A DNA stretch of 64,000 bases. It comes from Rhodoplanes sp. GTDB taxonomy: Bacteria; Pseudomonadota; Alphaproteobacteria; Rhizobiales; Xanthobacteraceae. The notes under the pieces were generated by a model. That model worked only from the letters and a program-made list of their open reading frames with translations. It ran no database searches and was not told the origin of the DNA. The stretch spans positions 23,654 through 87,653 of the forward strand of contig NZ_JACAAX010000026.1 in assembly GCF_013377085.1 (NCBI RefSeq), written 5' to 3'. The translations under genes were made by a program, and so were the position numbers. Below are positions 49,017-56,830 of the stretch, piece by piece. Numbering within the stretch: the first letter of the stretch is position 1; each line of letters starts with the position of its first letter.

Positions 49017-49793
49017 ATGCCTGCCGCAGCGTCCGCGCCGATCCGTGCCGCCCTGGTGACGGGCGGGGCGCAGCGCATCGGCCGGGAGATCGTTCGTGCG
49101 CTCGCCAGATCCGGCTATGCGGTCGCCGTGCATGCGCGCGCCTCGGCCGGCGAGGCGGAGGCGCTGTGCGCCGAGATCGTCGCCGCCGGCGGCCGGGCCC
49201 GCACCGTCACGGCCGACCTCGCCGACCACGCCGCCGTGCTCGGCCTCGTGGGGGCGGCGGCCGACGCGGTCGGCCCCCTCACGCTCTTGGTCAACAACGC
49301 GTCCGAGTTTCAGAACGACGCCATCGGCGGCCTCGACCGCGCCGTGTTCGACCGCCACATGGCCGTCAATCTGCGGGCGCCGATCTTTCTCGCCGACGCC
49401 TTCGCGGCGCAGGCGCCGTCCGGGGCCGACGCGTCGATCGTCAACCTGATCGACCAGCGGGTCTACAAGCCGACCCCGCGCTTCCTCTCCTATGGGCTGA
49501 GCAAGAGCGCGCTCCACACGGCGACGACGACGCTCGCCCAGGCGCTGGCGCCGCGCGTACGCGTCAACGCGGTGGCGCCGGGCCCGACCCTGCCGAGCCC
49601 GCGCCAGGACGCCGCTGCCTTCGCCCGCCAAGCCCGGGCGGTGCCGCTCGGGCGGGGGCCGAGCCCGGAGGAGATTGCCGACGCGGTGCTCTATCTGGCC
49701 GGGGCGCGCAGCGTCACGGGCGAGACCATCGCGGTCGACGGCGGCCAGCGGCTCGCCTGGCAGACCCTGGACGCGATCGGCGTGGAGGAGTAG
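49017..49793 (+). CDS. Short-chain dehydrogenase, pteridine-reductase-like
   Basis: A 258-residue NAD(P)-dependent SDR. The cofactor motif is ALVTGGAQRIGREIV (the RIG form seen in pteridine reductase and FolM), with an HARAS segment after strand 2 suggesting NADPH, LLVNNASEFQND, and catalytic YGLSKSALHTA. The usual serine of the triad is replaced by Asp in IVNLIDQRVYKP, as in pteridine reductases. It probably reduces a pterin or dihydropterin. GTG at 49005 is an alternative to ATG 49017. Confidence 0.88.
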   Translation: MPAAASAPIRAALVTGGAQRIGREIVRALARSGYAVAVHARASAGEAEALCAEIVAAGGRARTVTADLADHAAVLGLVGAAADAVGPLTLLVNNASEFQNDAIGGLDRAVFDRHMAVNLRAPIFLADAFAAQAPSGADASIVNLIDQRVYKPTPRFLSYGLSKSALHTATTTLAQALAPRVRVNAVAPGPTLPSPRQDAAAFARQARAVPLGRGPSPEEIADAVLYLAGARSVTGETIAVDGGQRLAWQTLDAIGVEE

Positions 49794-49816
49794 CGGGGGC
49801 GGCTCACGTCCTCTCC

Positions 49817-49920
49817 GTCGTCGTCGCCCGCGCCGGCGGGCGACCCAGTATCCACCGGCCGCTTTTGTCTTTTCCGAGCCGCTGCGGCGTACTGGGTGCT
49901 CCGCCTCCGCGGAGCACGAC
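49817..49920. repeat. Dispersed palindromic repeat, family D
   Basis: The left half has CGCCGGCGGGCGACCCAGTA and the right half TACTGGGTGCTCCGCCTCCG, ending GGAGCACGAC. The CCAGTA/TACTGG ends of the inner part pair. It lies between the SDR gene and uvrC. Confidence 0.8.
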
Positions 49921-50015
49921 GGCGGAACCGCCTCGTCGTCCCGGGTGAGAGGTCGAGAGCCACAGACGCCCTCTTTTCGACACGCCCCACCGCGAAGAGG
50001 GGCTCACCCACCCAT

Positions 50016-52295
50016 ATGAGCCCCATGCCGAAGTCCAACCAGACCATCGACCCAGAGCTGGAGCCGGCCGACGACGAGGATGCGGGCCTGCCGGACCTGC
50101 CGGAGGCCGACGCCGAGACGGACCTGTCGGCTGCCGAGGGAGGCACGCTCGCCTCCGGCCGCGCCGTGATCGCCCACCACGCCAAGCTCGCGCCGGCGGC
50201 ACCCGGCGTCTACCGGATGATCGGGGCCGGCGGCGAGGTCCTGTATGTCGGCAAAGCAAAAGACATCCGCCGCCGCGTCACCTCCTATGCGCGGCCGACC
50301 GGCCACGTCACCCGCATCGCCCGGATGATCGCCGCGACGGTGGCGCTGGAGTTCGTCTCGACCGCCACCGAGACCGAGGCGCTGCTGCTCGAGGCCAACC
50401 TGATCAAGCGGCTGCGGCCGCGCTTCAACGTCCTGCTGCGCGACGACAAGTCGTTCCCCTACATCCTGATCACGGCCGACGGCCTGCCGGCCCAGATCGC
50501 CAAGCACCGCGGCGCCCGCAACAAGGCCGGCGACTACTTTGGGCCGTTCGCCGCCGTCAACGCCGTCAATCGCACCATCACGGCGCTGCAGCGCGCCTTC
50601 CTGCTGCGCTCCTGCGCCGACGCCGTCTACGAGAGCCGCACCCGGCCCTGCCTCTTGCACCAGATCAAGCGCTGCGCGGCCCCCTGCACGGGCGAGATCT
50701 CGCATGGCGATTACGCCGTGCTGGTCGGCGAGGCGAAGGCGTTCCTGTCCGGCAAGAGCCGCGCCGTGAAGGAGGATCTGGCGCACGAGATGGATGCGGC
50801 GGCGGCCGAGCTCGACTTCGAGCGCGCGGCGGTGCTGCGCGACCGCCTCGCCGCGCTCGCCGCCATCCAGTCGCACCAGGGCATCAATCCGCGCGGCGTC
50901 GAGGAGGCCGACGTCTTCGCCATCCACCAGGAGGGCGGCTACTCCTGCGTCGAGGTGTTCTTCTTCCGGGCCGGGCAGAACTGGGGCAACCGCGCCTATT
51001 TCCCCAAGGCCGACCGGACGCTGTCGCCCGAGGTCGTGCTCGCCGCGTTCCTGGCCCAGTTCTACGACGACAAGCCGGTGCCGCGGCTGCTGCTGCTGTC
51101 GCACGACATCGAGGAGGGCCGGCTGCTGGCCGACGCGCTCTCACTCAAGGCGGAGCGCCGCATCGAGGTCGCCGTGCCACGCCGCGGCGAGAAGAAGGAG
51201 CTGGTCGATCATGCGGCGGCCAATGCCCGCGAGGCGCTCGGCCGCAAGCTCGCCGACACGGCCTCGCAGCAGCGGCTCCTGGAGGCGCTCGCCGCCACCT
51301 TCGGGCTGCCCCGGCCGCCCCGGCGGGTCGAGATCTACGACAACAGCCACATCCAGGGCTCGAACCCGGTCGGCGTCATGGTGGTGGCCGGCCCCGAGGG
51401 TTTCCGCAAGAGCCAGTACCGCAAGTTCAACATCCGTTCGGCCGACCTCCAGCCGGGCGACGACTACGGCATGATGCGCGAGGTCTTGGAGCGCCGCTTC
51501 AAGCGGCTGCTGGGGGAGGGGGTGGCGGTCGATGCCGCGGGCGACGTGCAAGTGGATGCGCCGAAGAGCCCCCCACCCCCGACCCCTCCCCGCCATTCGC
51601 TGGCGCGAACGGGGGGAGGGGAGCCGCAGCTCCTCGCTCCTTCGACCCCACCAGACACCAGGACCCCACCAGACACGAGCCCCTCGGGCTCCCCTCCCCC
51701 CGCGAGCGAAGCTCGTGGCGGGGAGGGGTCGGGGGTGGGGGGCAGCAGCGATTCGATTCCAGCCGAGACGCCTCCACTCTCGACCGCGGACCCCGCACCT
51801 GCACCCGATCCGGACACCGAGCCGGCCGAGTCGCCCTGGCCGGACCTGGTGCTGATCGACGGCGGGCCGGGTCAGCTCGCCGCCGCGACCGCGACCTTGG
51901 CGGCGCTCGGCATTACCGATGTGCCGCTGGTCGCCATCGCCAAGGGGCCGGACCGCGACGCCGGCCGCGAGCATTTCCATATGGCCGGGCGCGAGCCCTT
52001 CCGCCTGCCACCGCGCGACCCGGTGCTTTATTTCGTCGAGCGGTTGCGCGACGAGGCGCACCGATTCGCGATCGGATCGCACCGGGCGCGGCGCAAGCGC
52101 GACATCCGCGAGGCCGGCCTGCAGGAGATCCCGGGGGTCGGGCCGGCACGAAAACGGGCGCTGCTGCGCCATTTTGGCACCCTGAAGGCGATCGAGCGCG
52201 CCTCGCTGGCCGATCTCGCCCATGTTTCCGGGGTCAGCGACGAGACGGCGCGGCGGATTCACGACTTTTTCCACGATTCTTCCGGCCGTGGCTGA
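50016..52295 (+). CDS. uvrC: Excinuclease ABC subunit C with in-frame palindromic insertion
   Basis: UvrC makes both incisions in nucleotide excision repair. At 759 residues it is longer than usual (about 610-690). The GIY-YIG domain is at about residues 60-145 ([20 protein letters not shown]). The UvrB-binding UVR motif is around [20 protein letters not shown], and the RNase H-like endonuclease includes [20 protein letters not shown] and [16 protein letters not shown]-terminal helix-hairpin-helix pair ([20 protein letters not shown]) ends the protein. A 176-bp palindromic element inserts residues about 518-576 in the loop between [16 protein letters not shown] and [10 protein letters not shown]. 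The start is ATG 50016; ATG 50025 is possible. Confidence 0.96.
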   Translation: MSPMPKSNQTIDPELEPADDEDAGLPDLPEADAETDLSAAEGGTLASGRAVIAHHAKLAPAAPGVYRMIGAGGEVLYVGKAKDIRRRVTSYARPTGHVTRIARMIAATVALEFVSTATETEALLLEANLIKRLRPRFNVLLRDDKSFPYILITADGLPAQIAKHRGARNKAGDYFGPFAAVNAVNRTITALQRAFLLRSCADAVYESRTRPCLLHQIKRCAAPCTGEISHGDYAVLVGEAKAFLSGKSRAVKEDLAHEMDAAAAELDFERAAVLRDRLAALAAIQSHQGINPRGVEEADVFAIHQEGGYSCVEVFFFRAGQNWGNRAYFPKADRTLSPEVVLAAFLAQFYDDKPVPRLLLLSHDIEEGRLLADALSLKAERRIEVAVPRRGEKKELVDHAAANAREALGRKLADTASQQRLLEALAATFGLPRPPRRVEIYDNSHIQGSNPVGVMVVAGPEGFRKSQYRKFNIRSADLQPGDDYGMMREVLERRFKRLLGEGVAVDAAGDVQVDAPKSPPPPTPPRHSLARTGGGEPQLLAPSTPPDTRTPPDTSPSGSPPPASEARGGEGSGVGGSSDSIPAETPPLSTADPAPAPDPDTEPAESPWPDLVLIDGGPGQLAAATATLAALGITDVPLVAIAKGPDRDAGREHFHMAGREPFRLPPRDPVLYFVERLRDEAHRFAIGSHRARRKRDIREAGLQEIPGVGPARKRALLRHFGTLKAIERASLADLAHVSGVSDETARRIHDFFHDSSGRG
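51568..51743. repeat. Palindromic element inside uvrC, perfect 28-bp arms
   Basis: The outer arms 51568-51595 and 51716-51743 are exact 28-bp reverse complements (beginning GCCCCCCACCCCCGACCCC). A second inner pair (GGGGGGAGGGGAGCC with GGCTCCCCTCCCCCC) lies at about 51611-51625 and 51687-51701. Inside is an 18-bp direct repeat with GACCCCACCAGACAC. The element keeps the uvrC frame open and encodes a Pro/Ser/Gly-rich segment. Confidence 0.95.
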
Positions 52296-52347
52296 TCTGC
52301 ATCGTGCAGGCTGTTAGTGGACGGCGGCAGACGCTATCTTGTCGGCC

Positions 52348-52980
52348 ATGGAGATCGCGACCTCGCGCCCCTTGCCGGCAAGGCCCTATTCGCTGCCCAA
52401 TCTGCTCACCTATGGGCGGATCGTGGCCGTGCCCCTGGTGGTCGCCTGCATGTACGGGCAGATCATTCTCGAGGGCGGCGTCTGGCTGCGCTGGGTCGCC
52501 CTGATCCTGTTCGTCGCGGCTGCCGTGACGGACTTCCTGGACGGCTATCTGGCCCGCACCTGGGGCCAGCAGTCGAGCTTCGGCCGCATGCTCGACCCGA
52601 TCGCCGACAAGCTCCTGGTGTCGGCCTGCCTGCTGATGCTGGCCGCCGACCACACCATCTACGGCTGGTCGCTGTGGGCCGCCATCATCATCCTGTGCCG
52701 CGAGATCCTGGTCTCCGGCCTGCGCGAGTACCTGGCCGAGCTGCGGGTCAGCGTGCCGGTGACGCGGCTCGCCAAATGGAAGACCTCGCTGCAGCTCGTC
52801 GCCATCGGCTTCCTGCTGGCGGGCGATGCCGGCGACGCGGTGGTGATGACCTCGGTCTATCTCGGCTTCCCGCTCGTGACCTTCACGGGGCTGACGCTCC
52901 TGTGGGTGTCGGCCCTGCTGACGCTCTACACCGGCTATGACTATTTTCGCGCCGGCATCCATCACCTGATCGACGAATAG
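52348..52980 (+). CDS. pgsA: CDP-diacylglycerol--glycerol-3-phosphate 3-phosphatidyltransferase
   Basis: PgsA makes phosphatidylglycerol phosphate, the committed step to phosphatidylglycerol and cardiolipin, in the inner membrane. It has 210 residues. The CDP-alcohol phosphotransferase motif is complete: DGYLARTWGQQSSFGRMLDP followed by IADK (DGx2ARx8Gx3Dx3D). The N-terminus YSLPNLLTYGRIVAVPLVVA is typical. ATG at 52348 is preferred to TTG 52339. It lies 52 bp after uvrC and 2 bp before moaD, an order conserved in rhizobia (uvrC-pgsA-moaD-moaE). Confidence 0.96.
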   Translation: MEIATSRPLPARPYSLPNLLTYGRIVAVPLVVACMYGQIILEGGVWLRWVALILFVAAAVTDFLDGYLARTWGQQSSFGRMLDPIADKLLVSACLLMLAADHTIYGWSLWAAIIILCREILVSGLREYLAELRVSVPVTRLAKWKTSLQLVAIGFLLAGDAGDAVVMTSVYLGFPLVTFTGLTLLWVSALLTLYTGYDYFRAGIHHLIDE

Positions 52981-52982
52981 CC

Positions 52983-53234
52983 ATGAAGATTCTCTATTTC
53001 GCTTGGGTGCGGGAGCGCGTCGGCAAGGCCGAGGAGACGGTCGAGCCCCCCGCCGGCGTCGCCACGGTGGCCGACCTGATGGAGTGGCTGGCCGGCCGTG
53101 ACGAGGCCTATGCGTACGCCTTCGAGAACCGTCGGGTGATCCGCGCCGCCCTCGACCAGACCCATGCCCGGCCCGAGGCGGCGATCGCCGGGGCGCGCGA
53201 GATCGCCTTCTTCCCGCCGATGACGGGCGGGTGA
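52983..53234 (+). CDS. moaD: Molybdopterin synthase sulfur carrier subunit
   Basis: MoaD is the ubiquitin-like small subunit of molybdopterin synthase; its C-terminal glycine is thiocarboxylated and donates sulfur. It has 83 residues. The start MKILYFAWVRERVGKAEETV and the terminal segment REIAFFPPMTGG, ending in the required Gly-Gly, are diagnostic. The ATG is 2 bp after the pgsA stop. The partner gene moaE follows after a 220-bp gap that contains a palindromic repeat. Confidence 0.96.
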   Translation: MKILYFAWVRERVGKAEETVEPPAGVATVADLMEWLAGRDEAYAYAFENRRVIRAALDQTHARPEAAIAGAREIAFFPPMTGG

Positions 53235-53286
53235 GGCCGGGCTGCCGACGGCGCCGTCATGGCACCATCCCCCCGAATCCACGGCC

Positions 53287-53376
53287 GTCATCGCCGGGCT
53301 CGACCCGGCGATCCATCGCCCTGCGAAAAAGTTCTTGCGAAGAAAGATGGATGCGCGGGTCGAGCCCGCGCATGAC
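53287..53376. repeat. Dispersed palindromic repeat, family A, between moaD and moaE
   Basis: Begins GTCATCGCCGGGCTCGACCC and ends CGAGCCCGCGCATGAC, with inner GATCCATC and GATGGATG. It separates moaD from moaE within the same operon. Confidence 0.88.
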
Positions 53377-53454
53377 GCTCCCGGCAAGATGAGCAATGTG
53401 TCCGTCCCATTCCGCTTTTGCGGGGACAAGCGGACCACTGAACAGGACGACCCC

Positions 53455-53934
53455 ATGACGGTCCGCATCCAACGCGAGCCCTTCGATCCCGCCGCCGAGG
53501 TGAAGGCGCTGATCGGCCGGCGCACCGACATCGGCGCCGTGGTGACCTTCACGGGCATCTGCCGCGGCGCCGACGACGGCAAGCCGGTCGCCGCCATGAC
53601 GCTCGAGCACTATCCGGGCATGGCCGAGGCCGAAATCGAGCGCCATGTCGTCGAGGCGCAGGCCCGCTGGCCCCTGATGGGCGTCACCGTCATCCACCGC
53701 CACGGCCGCATGGTGCCGGGCGACGACATCGTCCTGGTCGTCACCATGTCGTCGCACCGCGGCGACGCCTTCGCGGCCGCCGAGTTCCTGATGGATTACC
53801 TGAAGACCCGGGCGCCCTTCTGGAAGAAGGAGGAGGGGCCCGAGGAGGCCGGCTGGGTCACCGCCAAGGCCGACGACGATGCCGCCGCGGCCCGGTGGGC
53901 GGCGGCCGGCACGGCGACCGGCTCGCAGGATTGA
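53455..53934 (+). CDS. moaE: Molybdopterin synthase catalytic subunit
   Basis: MoaE is the large subunit of molybdopterin synthase, converting cyclic pyranopterin monophosphate to molybdopterin with sulfur from MoaD. It has 159 residues. Landmarks are VRIQREPFDPAAEVKAL, GAVVTFTGICRG, MTLEHYPGMAEAEI, VTVIHRHGRMVPGDDIVLV and the catalytic KTRAPFWKKEEG. ATG 53455 gives the family N-terminus. An in-frame extension upstream runs into the repeat and is not used. Confidence 0.95.
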   Translation: MTVRIQREPFDPAAEVKALIGRRTDIGAVVTFTGICRGADDGKPVAAMTLEHYPGMAEAEIERHVVEAQARWPLMGVTVIHRHGRMVPGDDIVLVVTMSSHRGDAFAAAEFLMDYLKTRAPFWKKEEGPEEAGWVTAKADDDAAAARWAAAGTATGSQD

Positions 53935-53954
53935 CGCGTCACCCCGCAATCAGC

Positions 53955-54043
53955 GTCGTCGCCGGGCGTGACCCGGCGATCCATCGACCTCCGAACGAAG
54001 CTCTTTTCAGGCGATGGATTCGCGGGTCGAGCCCGCGAATGAC
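53955..54043. repeat. Dispersed palindromic repeat, family A
   Basis: Contains GTCGCCGGGCGTGACCCGGC at the left and CGAGCCCGCGAATGAC at the right. It lies between the convergent moaE and ilvE genes next to a half-copy of family B. Confidence 0.82.
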
Positions 54044-54080
54044 GAGTCGGGGCTTGTGAAGACCGTTGTCGGTTCGCCGT

Positions 54081-54118
54081 GGTTCCGGGTTCGCTGCTGT
54101 GCAGCGCCCCGGAACGAC
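54081..54118. repeat. Half-copy of palindromic repeat family B
   Basis: Carries the right-hand end of family B, GCTGTGCAGCGCCCCGGAAC plus GAC, close to that at 56760-56787. It lies just past the ilvE stop. Confidence 0.65.
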
Positions 54119-54124
54119 AGCCAC

Positions 54125-55015
54125 CTACGCCGCCGCGGCCTTGCCCTTGGCGAGCGTCTCGGCCGTGTAGGCTTCCATGAGTTGCTTGGTGATGGCGCCC
54201 GGGGTGAAGCGCCAATCGGCGATCTCCGACACGGCCGTCACCTCGGCGGCACTGCCGGTGACGAAGCACTCCGTGAAGCCCTTCAGCTCGTCCGGCATGA
54301 TGCGCCGCTCGACCACCTCGATGCCGCGCCGGCGGGCGATCTCGATCACGGTCTGGCGGGTGAGACCGTCGAGGAAGCAGTCGGCGATCGGCGTGTGGAT
54401 CTTGCCGTCCTTGACGAAGAAGATGTTGGCGCCGGTGCATTCGGCGACGCGGCCCTGCCAGTCCAGCATCATCGCGTCGGCGAAGCCGCGGCGTTCGGCG
54501 CGGTGCTTGGAGATGGTGCAGATCATGTAGAGGCCGGCCGCCTTGGCGAGCGACGGCGCCGTCTTCGGGTCGGGCCGGCGATACTCGGCGAGATCGAGCC
54601 GGATGCCCTTCAGCCGCTCTTCGGGCGTGAAATAGCTCGGCCACTGCCACGCCGCGATCGCGAGGTGAATGGTGTTGTCCTGCGCCGACACGCCCATCAT
54701 CTCCGAGCCGCGCCAGGCGATCGGCCGCACATAGGCGTCGGAGAAGTTGTTCTTCTCGATCACCAGCCGCTTGGCCGCGTCGATCTCGGCGACCGACCAC
54801 GGGATCTCGAAGTCGAGCGTCTGGGCCGAGCGCTTCAGCCGCTCGGAGTGCTGGGTGCACTTGAAGATCTGGCCGCCATAGGCGCGCTCGCCCTCGAACA
54901 CGGCGCTGGCATAGTGGAGGCCGTGCGAGAGCACGTGCAGGGTCGCCTCGGTCCACGGCACCAATTTGCCGTCGTACCAGATGACGCCGTCGAACTTGTC
55001 GAATGGAATGCCCAT
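54125..55015 (-). CDS. ilvE: Branched-chain amino acid aminotransferase
   Basis: IlvE transfers the amino group between glutamate and branched-chain 2-oxo acids with pyridoxal phosphate. It has 296 residues of fold-type IV. Landmarks are VIWYDGKLVPWTEATLHVLS, HYASAVFEGERAYGG, the PLP lysine in SLAKAAGLYM (about Lys158), MMLDWQGRVAECTGANIFFV and TPIADCFLDGLTRQTVIEIA. The gene is divergent from petP, with about 200 bp between the starts. Confidence 0.96.
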   Translation of the reverse strand: MGIPFDKFDGVIWYDGKLVPWTEATLHVLSHGLHYASAVFEGERAYGGQIFKCTQHSERLKRSAQTLDFEIPWSVAEIDAAKRLVIEKNNFSDAYVRPIAWRGSEMMGVSAQDNTIHLAIAAWQWPSYFTPEERLKGIRLDLAEYRRPDPKTAPSLAKAAGLYMICTISKHRAERRGFADAMMLDWQGRVAECTGANIFFVKDGKIHTPIADCFLDGLTRQTVIEIARRRGIEVVERRIMPDELKGFTECFVTGSAAEVTAVSEIADWRFTPGAITKQLMEAYTAETLAKGKAAAA

Positions 55016-55202
55016 GGCAATCTCCCAACTGTGGGTCGCGCCGAGCGCGCCCCCGCGGACGTGCCGCTGCTTTGCGTCGTGCCGGAACTCCCGATATGGT
55101 TCGCGCGGTCATGAGAGCGCGCCTGGGACGGCAAGGCAACCGGGTCGCGGCGAGCACGATCGTTTCGCGAACCCGGCCATTCAAGTAACAATCCAACCGA
55201 AA

Positions 55203-55223
55203 TATGTCAACATGGCTGACATA
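55203..55223. promoter_or_regulatory. Palindrome spanning the petP start codon
   Basis: A perfect 7-bp inverted repeat, TATGTCA and TGACATA, with a 7-bp spacer spans the ATG of petP (55212). This is a candidate MarR-type autoregulatory operator. Confidence 0.5.
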
Positions 55224-55760
55224 AATGTCCGAGCAACGCCGCCCCGCCCTTTGAGCATGGATCAGGGCGCCGGCGGCGCGCCGGCCGACGAGCCGATCTG
55301 GGACATCATCGAGCTTTTGTATTTCGCCTATCGGGACTTCGTCGCCGACCCCGACGCGGTGCTGGCGACCTTCGGGTTCGGCCGGGCGCACCACCGGGTG
55401 CTGCACTTCGTCACCCGCAATCCCGGCCTCAAGGTCGCCGAGCTCCTCGACATCCTGCGGATCACCAAGCAGTCGCTCGCCCGCGTGCTCAAGCAGCTCG
55501 TCGACGAGGGCTTCATCGAGCAGCGCGAGGGCGAGACCGACCGCCGCCAGCGCCGGCTGTTCGCCACCGCCAAGGGGGAGGCGCTGGCGCTGCGCCTCGC
55601 CACCCAGCAGACCCGGCGTATTCGCCGGGCGCTGGCCGATCTCGGCCCGGACGCCCATGCGGCGGCACGGCGCTTCCTGGTCGGGATGATCGATGCGGGC
55701 GGCCGCGCCGATGCCCTGCATTTCGTCGACCGGGCGACGGGCGCGCGCCCCCGCCGCTAG
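55212..55760 (+). CDS. petP: MarR-family regulator, PetP-like
   Basis: A 182-residue MarR-type DNA-binding protein. The winged helix is GRAHHRVLHFVTRNPGLKVA, ELLDILRITKQSLARVLKQL and wing QREGETDRRQRRLFATAKG. The gene precedes an OmpR-type response regulator, the same order as petP-petR of Rhodobacter capsulatus and many rhizobia, which is why I use the name. The start is ATG 55212. A palindrome overlaps the start codon. The gap to petR is filled by a repeat element. Confidence 0.85.
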   Translation: MADINVRATPPRPLSMDQGAGGAPADEPIWDIIELLYFAYRDFVADPDAVLATFGFGRAHHRVLHFVTRNPGLKVAELLDILRITKQSLARVLKQLVDEGFIEQREGETDRRQRRLFATAKGEALALRLATQQTRRIRRALADLGPDAHAAARRFLVGMIDAGGRADALHFVDRATGARPRR

Positions 55761-55910
55761 AGCATGTCCCGCAAAAGTGGACCCCGATCCTGCGACAAGG
55801 ACATGCTTCGACAAAGAGCTGGAGCGTGACGACGATTCGACGCGACGTCATCGTGCTCCGGAGCATGATCCCGCAAAGCGGGAACCGGCTTTCGGGAAAG
55901 ATCATGCTCC
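55759..55910. repeat. Dispersed repeat, family E (GAGCATGATCCCG type)
   Basis: Contains AGAGCATGTCCCGCAAAAGT at the left and a palindrome GGAGCATGATCCCG ... GATCATGCTCC at the right (55860-55910). This is a well-known rhizobial intergenic repeat type. Its first bases overlap the petP stop codon. Confidence 0.85.
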
Positions 55911-55926
55911 AAGCCAGGAGACCGGC

Positions 55927-56634
55927 ATGACGGAGCCGCAAGCCACGCTTCCGGACGACGCCCCGCACCTGCTGGTCGTCGACGACGACCGTCGCATCCG
56001 CATGCTGCTGTCGCGCTATCTCGCGGCCGAGGGCTATCGCGTCACCACGGCCGAGTCGGCCGCCGACGCCCGCGCCAAGCTGGGCGGCCTTTCCTTCGAT
56101 CTCCTGATCCTCGACGTGATGATGCCGGGCGAGACCGGGCTGGAGCTCGCCCGCTCGATCCGCACCGGATCGAGCGTGCCGATCCTGATGCTCACGGCGC
56201 GCTCGGAGAAGCAGGACCGCATCGACGGGCTGGAGACCGGCGCCGACGACTACGTGGTGAAGCCGTTCGAGCCGCGCGAGCTGTCGCTGCGGGTCGCCTC
56301 GATCCTGCGCCGGACCCAGCCGGTGGCGGCGCCGGCGCCCGAGCAGGTGCGCTTCGGCCCCTTCGTGCTCGACGTCGCCCGCGCCGAGCTGCGCAAGGGC
56401 GAGGAGATCATCCACCTCACCGACCGCGAGCGCGAGATGCTGCGGCTGCTCGCCGCCGCCCCCGGCGAGACCGTCACGCGCCTGGCGCTGGCCGGCACCG
56501 GCGCCGCCGCCGGCGAGCGCGCCGTCGACGTTCAGGTCAACCGCCTGCGCCGCAAGATCGAGATCAATCCGGCCAATCCACTGCTGATTCAGACGGTGCG
56601 CGGGATCGGCTACCGGCTCGTGGTGGGGACATGA
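55927..56634 (+). CDS. petR: OmpR-family response regulator, PetR-like
   Basis: A 235-residue two-component regulator. The receiver has the acidic pocket LLVVDDDRRIR, phospho-acceptor Asp63 in LLILDVMMPGE, the switch Thr in ILMLTARSEK and Lys in DYVVKPFEPREL. The winged-helix DNA-binding domain contains HLTDREREMLRLLAAAPGET, RAVDVQVNRLRRKIE and VRGIGYRLV. The start at 55927 gives a short lead before the receiver. It lies 196 bp before the histidine kinase that probably phosphorylates it. Confidence 0.93.
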   Translation: MTEPQATLPDDAPHLLVVDDDRRIRMLLSRYLAAEGYRVTTAESAADARAKLGGLSFDLLILDVMMPGETGLELARSIRTGSSVPILMLTARSEKQDRIDGLETGADDYVVKPFEPRELSLRVASILRRTQPVAAPAPEQVRFGPFVLDVARAELRKGEEIIHLTDREREMLRLLAAAPGETVTRLALAGTGAAAGERAVDVQVNRLRRKIEINPANPLLIQTVRGIGYRLVVGT

Positions 56635-56666
56635 GACATCGCGACCGCGTGCGATCCGGAGAGTCC

Positions 56667-56787
56667 GTCATTCCGGGACGCGCGCGCGAGCGCGCGGGCC
56701 CGGAATCCATACGCCCGGTGCCGGTTGATACGGCGAGACAGGGGTTATGGGGTCCGGGCTCGCTGCTTCGCAGCGCCCCGGAACGAC
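56667..56787. repeat. Dispersed palindromic repeat, family B, between petR and kinase
   Basis: Starts GTCATTCCGGGACGCG and ends CAGCGCCCCGGAACGAC, with inner GGCCCGGAATCCATAC and TGGGGTCCGGGCTCGC. It fills the petR-kinase gap. Confidence 0.82.
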
Positions 56788-56830
56788 CGGCGGAACGCCT
56801 GCACGGTCCTCACGACCGCTCGGTGCCTTC

